Assembly: GCA_004369085.1 (NCBI GenBank)
Contig: ML210204.1
Span: forward strand, 62,001 to 126,000
Source of the DNA: Coprinopsis marcescibilis
Lineage: Eukaryota > Basidiomycota > Agaricomycetes > Agaricales > Psathyrellaceae
Direction of reading: 5' to 3'
DNA length: 64,000 nt
Made by a program: the position numbers and the translations under genes. Below, one piece after another: positions 58,601 through 64,000 of this stretch. The notes below the pieces were generated by a model that was not told where the DNA came from, did not search any database, and saw only the letters and a program-made list of their open reading frames with translations. Every line of letters starts with the position of its first letter. Position 1 is the first letter of the stretch.

Positions 58601-61600
58601 ATGATTTCAACGAAATACAACGGCAGGAAGGCGGTGGATACCGTGGAAGAAAGAACAGCGAAGAAACCACGACTATCCAACCCTCCAGCAAAATTTACGA
58701 ACATTTCGGCAGTCCAAGTAGCTTTGAGGACTCAGGGTGCAGTACTAGTTCGACGTATGTCATTTCGTGGTGTGAAGTTGGTATAACTGACGTTGTAAAA
58801 CTGTTGCAGATATCACGACACTGCGCAGCCAGCTATCTCTACGACCGTCCGAAATTCAGTCTCATGTGGAAGATCCCAGAACGAAGCTCGTCCAACCGAA
58901 CGATGAGAGGCTTTTGTTGGTCGATGAGTGGTGTAAAATAAGCCCAGGACTCCCAGAATTATTTGCTGGGTGGGACGCAGCCTCAGATGACCCAGGTACG
59001 CACAATTTTCCTAGGGATATGCGCCGACGGTATTGACAAATGCACAGGGAACGACGGAGCGAGTATTACATCCCTAATCTTGTCAGTTTTGACGAATATC
59101 TTTACGCTCTTATCGACATCGTATGCTTTCCAGGCCGATGGGGCATTAATCGTGAAAAATATCACTTTGGATCATTGGCGAAGACTCAACACCTATGTGA
59201 CCGGGACGCAGGGGCGAAGAAGCATCCAAGGGCCAAGCAACGAGCTAGTGTTGGTTTCACTTCGCCTGCTCACGGTCATCTGCGAGAAATGGGATGCGAA
59301 GCGTGTTTATGAAAACATTGGATGGGAGTCAAAGGTGTGTCAGTCGTACTTGAGGATTTTCGCGCTCTAACATTTTCATAGGGTTTACCAAAACTTTTCG
59401 CCATGAAAAAGCAAGGTCGTTCCACCGGCAATCCTATTCTCAAGCCAGGTCGGTGATAGTAGCCAATTTAAATTGGTAAATGAGCTTACATCTCTTACAG
59501 ATATTCGCACTGCGTTTATTCTGTTCCTTTTGGCCTTTTTGCGCGGAGCCTCTTCTGCCACAAACTATCAAACCAAGACTGCGTTCCTGTCGACCTCCTC
59601 GTCCGTCAATAACTTTCTCGCAATCTTCAAGACCCTTCATGCGGACCACCCTGCTGTGATCAAGCGTGTTTTGGAGGTTTGCTGGGAGGGTGTTTGGTGC
59701 GACATTCGGATTAGCCGGAGCCTCAAGATTGCTGTGTTTGGGGACCTTTATGGGGTGATAACGAATGTGAGTACTTTTTAACACTTGTGCGACGGCTTTT
59801 CTGAATTCTTATTCCCAGTTGCTCAAAATATACGATCACACCGAACCGCCTGATTCGGATGCAGGAATCGATTATAGCCCCGCCGACCTCATCCATCACT
59901 TTATGTTGGCAATATGTACGCGGCCAGGGATCGGACTCTGCTTCAAGGACCGGGGTTGGTACCCTCGCGAGGGCGACGAAACGTCGGAAGAGCCAACGTC
60001 TAAGCAATACGGCCCGAGCAGGATATACAACAAAATTCTCTCGCAGCTGCTGCGAGTCCTCAAAGTCACCGATGACCCCCGACAGCATGAGCTGGCCCTA
60101 AAAATTCTTGCCGCCTGTCCAGAACTCGTTGCTGGGTAGGTGATCACGGAATCAATGGTATATCGTCTAACCAGTCACTAGATATCTGCCTACATCAGGC
60201 CTCACACTAGACCCGCCACGTCTCTCTTCAAAATGGCTCGCTAATATCGCTTTCGTTACGAACGTGCTCAGCCTCCCGATACCTGTCACATCATTCCACC
60301 TCTCAGAAGAAACAAAGGCGGATTCGTTATTATACAAACCCGTTCCGCCGCCAGTCAACATCATCCTTGGCAACGTTATCCCAACCAGCCAGAACATGAA
60401 CATGAAGAATGTCTTCACCAAGGGTCTCCAATTCACCACCCCTGGACAAAAATCCGCTAACATCGCTGGAAACCTTGTGCAGCACACCACCGCTTTGGCA
60501 TTGCTCAAATGCCTGGACAAGCTCGCGCGGGTGAAGCAGGCGTTCGAGAAGGTGGCGTCGGCACTAGGCGAGAGCCCAACGGAGGGACAGTGGACTCGTC
60601 GGTTGAAGGAAGTGATGAAGGAAGTTCGAAGGCGGTTGCCAGAGTTCCAGGTTGTCATTGCCTTCTGCAGTGTCAATTTGCGGGCATTTATGCCGCAGAC
60701 GGACCAACAGGATGCCAAAAATAACCCTGATTCAAATCCCACCTCGTCGGCTTCGCATGTGAAAAGGAAGGCGCTATTGGCGGAGTGTGCGATGCGGTTG
60801 TTGTGGATGTATCAAAAGTGCTTGCCAGAGGTGGTTGACGAAGCAAGGTTCGACGTTGGGAAGATTCTGGTTGGTTTCGAGTTTGGGCATCCAGAACCCG
60901 ATGAGGAGGAGGAGGACGATCAAGGTGGTAGAGATGATGGTGAATCAAGTGATGAGGATGGAGCCGATCAAATGGACGAGGACGACGAAGGTGAAGGCGA
61001 GGCTACGGGATCAGGACCAGAGGATACCGATGGCGAGGATCCTGAAGAGGGACAACCAATTCCACCAGTAGACGATGAGCTAGACGAAATCACTGTCGCC
61101 CGCCGCCTTCATCGCATCACTCAATTGCACATCCTACGATTCCTGCAGGAAAGCGGCGCATTCGTTAGCTCTGGTGGATGGACAGGCAAGAGCTTCACCA
61201 ACAGCAACGGCCAGAATCAAACCCACCTGCACACGCTTATGACGCAGCTGCTCAAGTTCCACCCTTCTACCATCAGTCAAAATCAGGACGCCACAGGAGG
61301 CTACGAATCGTCCATAAACGCCCAAATCGGGTCTCTCGTCAAACACATTCTTAGTTCGACTTTGCTTTTCCAAGATGATCCGGAAGAAGTTGACCTCTGG
61401 TTGAACTCGCTGCCGATAGGCCCTCGGAGAGTCAAGATCGTCACACGACCAAAAAAGAAGGGAGGGGACGAAGGGGATGTGAATGAAGAGGACGAGGAGA
61501 TGGAGACACTCACACTCTACCCAGAAGCACCGGATGGAACACGGTTGACGGACGAGCGAGAGAGTGTAATCTCATTCTTCGATGAATGTGTGCAGCGGTT

Positions 61601-64000
61601 CTTGAAAGCACCGTACAAGTACATCGAGGAGATGACCTCGCTTACCTCGACAGCCAGATCGACGTCGACCTCTGATTCTGGTGCGGGTGAGGCTATGGAT
61701 ATCGATTCCGTGGCAGAACCCACTCAGAACGTGTCTAAGGCAGCAATTCCAACCCCAAGTGCGCTCCTTTGTACCGTCGTCGAACAGCTCCTCGCCAAAG
61801 TGAAAGGAAAGTTCCTCCCGCCTTCAGATGTCCTTGCGATCACTACGTACCTGCGGAAGCTTCTATTCGCATTGTTGGCCAAGGTCGACGTGTGGTCTTT
61901 GGAACGATCAAGCAGGGAAAAGATGTTTGAAACAAATCCTAGCCTTGCTGTGTTGGTTTCGGTCACGATCAAGCTGGATGAAGGTCTTCAGCTCGAAAAG
62001 ATGGTATTTCCAGATGAAGAAAAAGAGGTGCGCCATGCGATCGTCAAGGCCGCGATACGCAGGGAAGTCGGGATTGTCTGGGGTTATTTAGGTGGCCGAT
62101 CGGAAGAGGTGTCGTCAATGGAGAGCCCTGAAGAGGTGGCTCAGGATTCTGAAGACGTTGACGATTTCCTCGAACTGGTAGACGGCTTGGATCTACGTGG
62201 GTTATTCAATGTGGTGATTGCATGAGATCTAAACTGACATATCGTTCATCGATAGCTCCTTCGAGACGGGAACGACAACTTACAGCATACGAACTCATTG
62301 ATTGGGTCCGTCTTCTTGATAGTACGCTAAACCAGGCGCAAGCTGCCCTCGTGTTTGGGATTGTCAAAAGGATTGGCGGGCGTTGGGCACTCAGAGAGCT
62401 TGTAGGGTGTTTCGGTACCTCCAGATATGGACATCAGGAATTCCGACCATTGGTTGATTCAAACATATGGGATGTCCTTGGCCTAGAAACAGACCGTAGT
62501 CAATGGAACGGGTGCGTTCCACTTTTTATAATCGGTGGTTTTGTGCGTCACTAAAGGTTCACAACAGTATTCCCTTCGAACTGCTCCTCTTCCATGCACA
62601 GGCACAGCAACTCCTGAGCGAACGCTGTCAGAAGGTTTTGGTGGAATCACTTGACCTTCAGTCGAACACAACGTCACTCCAACCAGTCACTGGCCTCAAT
62701 ACAAGCCGAGTGTTGCTGGAGCGCGCTCTTCGGATCATCATGCACCGATTGCTACTTTCCCGTCAAGACACAGATACAAACGTCAGTCGGGTTTTGATTG
62801 CCCTCATTGGGCGCATCATGGAGAACGAAAAGGGCTGCCCAACGTTCGTCGAGGTGAAGCAAGTGCTCTTCAATGGTCAGCTACCAGCGCTGAAGGAAAC
62901 TATGATGAGTACCGACGCTTTCGCAGTGGCTGATGGTGAGCTCCCCCACCCACCAATCAGGATTGTTCGAGCTGACGCCGCGCCTTTTAGGTATCGGTTT
63001 GATCCAAAAGGCCTGCCTGGACTTCGCCTGCCTTGAGGATAGAAGGCTGGTAGCCGAAATCGCCGCTTACTGGAGAGACTTTTTCATCAACGCAATCGTT
63101 ACATCAAGCGACGTTACAAGGGAACAAACAGATTACGCCCTGTCGTGGATCACTTATCTCGACGCTCCGATGTTACTCGATTTCCTGGAAGGCGTCCTCC
63201 GCTCGAACGTAGGGAAATCCTCATCGTTCGACATGCTGCGCTTGCTTCACTCCATCTCGGATCCTTTGCGGCTATTAGCGGAAGGTTCGTCATCCACAGC
63301 TGCAGAGATGGCAGAATTGCTTGGCTCCCGCATATCCCTTCTGTTTCGGCTGCGGGCTGAGCTATCGACGCTGTCCTCCGACAGCACACAAGCCACATTC
63401 GAGGCTATCGACGAACTCATCGCCGTCGCTCTTGAGGCGAACATTCCGGTCGGCTTGAATGGTACCCTCGATCTCGGATCTGAACAACCCCTAACAGGGC
63501 TGCTTGGAAACGCAGAGTCACGCTTGAAGAAGAGTATCATCGAGCGAGAAGCTACCAATCCAAGCCCTGCTGGGGAATCACCCGTCGAGTTTTCCACTGG
63601 TAGAATAGTTGGCAGCCTCTTTTACCGTGGTTCGCGCCATGGCCACGAACAAACCCCCACCCTCCAGGAAGTCTCCCAGGAGTCACTAGTCGACTGGATC
63701 AGCTCGACCACATGCCAGCAGCGACCCATTACCGACCTCATCCCTGCAATCCGCGCTGCCCTCGATTGCGACCTTCGTCGGTCTTCTCAAAATGGCACCA
63801 GTCCGTCAAAGACCCTTTTCTTCCAAGAGGGCCCACTCGTCAAGCTATTCGAGGGCATCTTTACGATCTTCAAGTCGGAAATCTGGGACAAAGAACTCCG
63901 GAAACAAGTCAAAAGCCTTGTTGTCTCGCTGTTGCAGAGTGCTCATCAACGTGACCTGCAAACCAAGCAGGCTTCCATTCATTTCTGGCTGAAGATGTTC
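58601..64000 (+). CDS. URB1: URB1/Npa1, 60S ribosome biogenesis scaffold (3' end outside window)
   Basis: Urb1 is a very large helical-repeat nucleolar protein needed for early pre-60S particle assembly. The start is MISTKYNGRKAVDTVEERTA (Lys/Arg-rich), followed by short-intron exons. Family landmarks include VLVRHITTLRSQLSLRPSEI near the N-terminus and LVLVSLRLLTVICEKWDAKR. DIRTAFILFLLAFLRGASSA follows. ELALKILAACPELVAGYLPT then LDPPRLSSKWLANIAFVTNV is the characteristic Urb1 N-terminal block. MRLLWMYQKCLPEVVDEARF precedes an Asp/Glu-rich linker (about 60905-61060). Further exons reach EIAAYWRDFFINAIV and VKSLVVSLLQSAHQRDLQTK at the edge. Coding continues to base 64000 without a stop. Only the N-terminal half or so is present. 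Confidence 0.9.

Noticed and set aside
1..64000. Search for transposon proteins, reverse transcriptase, CRISPR arrays and rRNA
   Set aside because: No characteristic motifs, terminal repeats or spaced direct repeats were seen by reading; short degenerate elements could be missed.

Overview
This window reads as nuclear DNA of a filamentous basidiomycete, most likely an Agaricomycete (mushroom-forming fungus). Genes are monocistronic and split by many 40-70 nt GT-AG introns. Leaders are CT-rich, and a few promoters carry clear TATA boxes. Several families are typical of that class: a seven-helix membrane family, TPR-CHAT proteins, F-box proteins, UstYa/DUF3328 proteins and a But2-like single-pass family. 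I see no rRNA, tRNA, transposase, reverse transcriptase or CRISPR array.

Layout. 0-3 kb: the 5' part of a truncated minus-strand gene with a PCNA-binding-like N-terminus, divergent from a plus-strand p31comet (MAD2L1BP) homologue. 3-6.8 kb: gene-poor DNA with a TATA box and a ~213 bp tandem duplication. 6.8-17 kb: two seven-helix membrane protein paralogues and two GNAT acetyltransferase paralogues, all on the minus strand. 17.3-23.5 kb: a very large ankyrin protein with a decayed copy of its own 5' end just upstream. 24.4-26.7 kb: a SAMHD1-type HD-domain dNTPase. 27.5-35.3 kb: a large mitochondrial-type PPR protein and an F-box protein. 35.7-39.7 kb: a TPR-CHAT putative caspase-fold protease. 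42-48.1 kb: a But2-like membrane protein, two UstYa-like proteins and a tiny secreted peptide gene ending in four Arg-Ala-Phe repeats. 49-55.6 kb: a Gln-rich disordered protein with a conserved C-terminus, and an acidic protein of unknown function. 56.4-58.1 kb: a secretory epoxide hydrolase ending in a KDEL-like tetrapeptide. 58.6-64 kb: URB1/Npa1, truncated by the right edge.

How the genes work together. Most are unrelated housekeeping or accessory loci: spindle checkpoint silencing, dNTP control, mitochondrial RNA handling, 60S ribosome assembly. The main exception is 42-48.1 kb. UstYa-type proteins modify secreted ribosomally made peptides (dikaritins) in other fungi, and here they sit close to a small signal-peptide-bearing ORF with a repeated C-terminus. 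I propose this as a candidate, undescribed RiPP-like locus. It is an inference from context, and no cluster-specific protease, transporter or regulator was found beside it.
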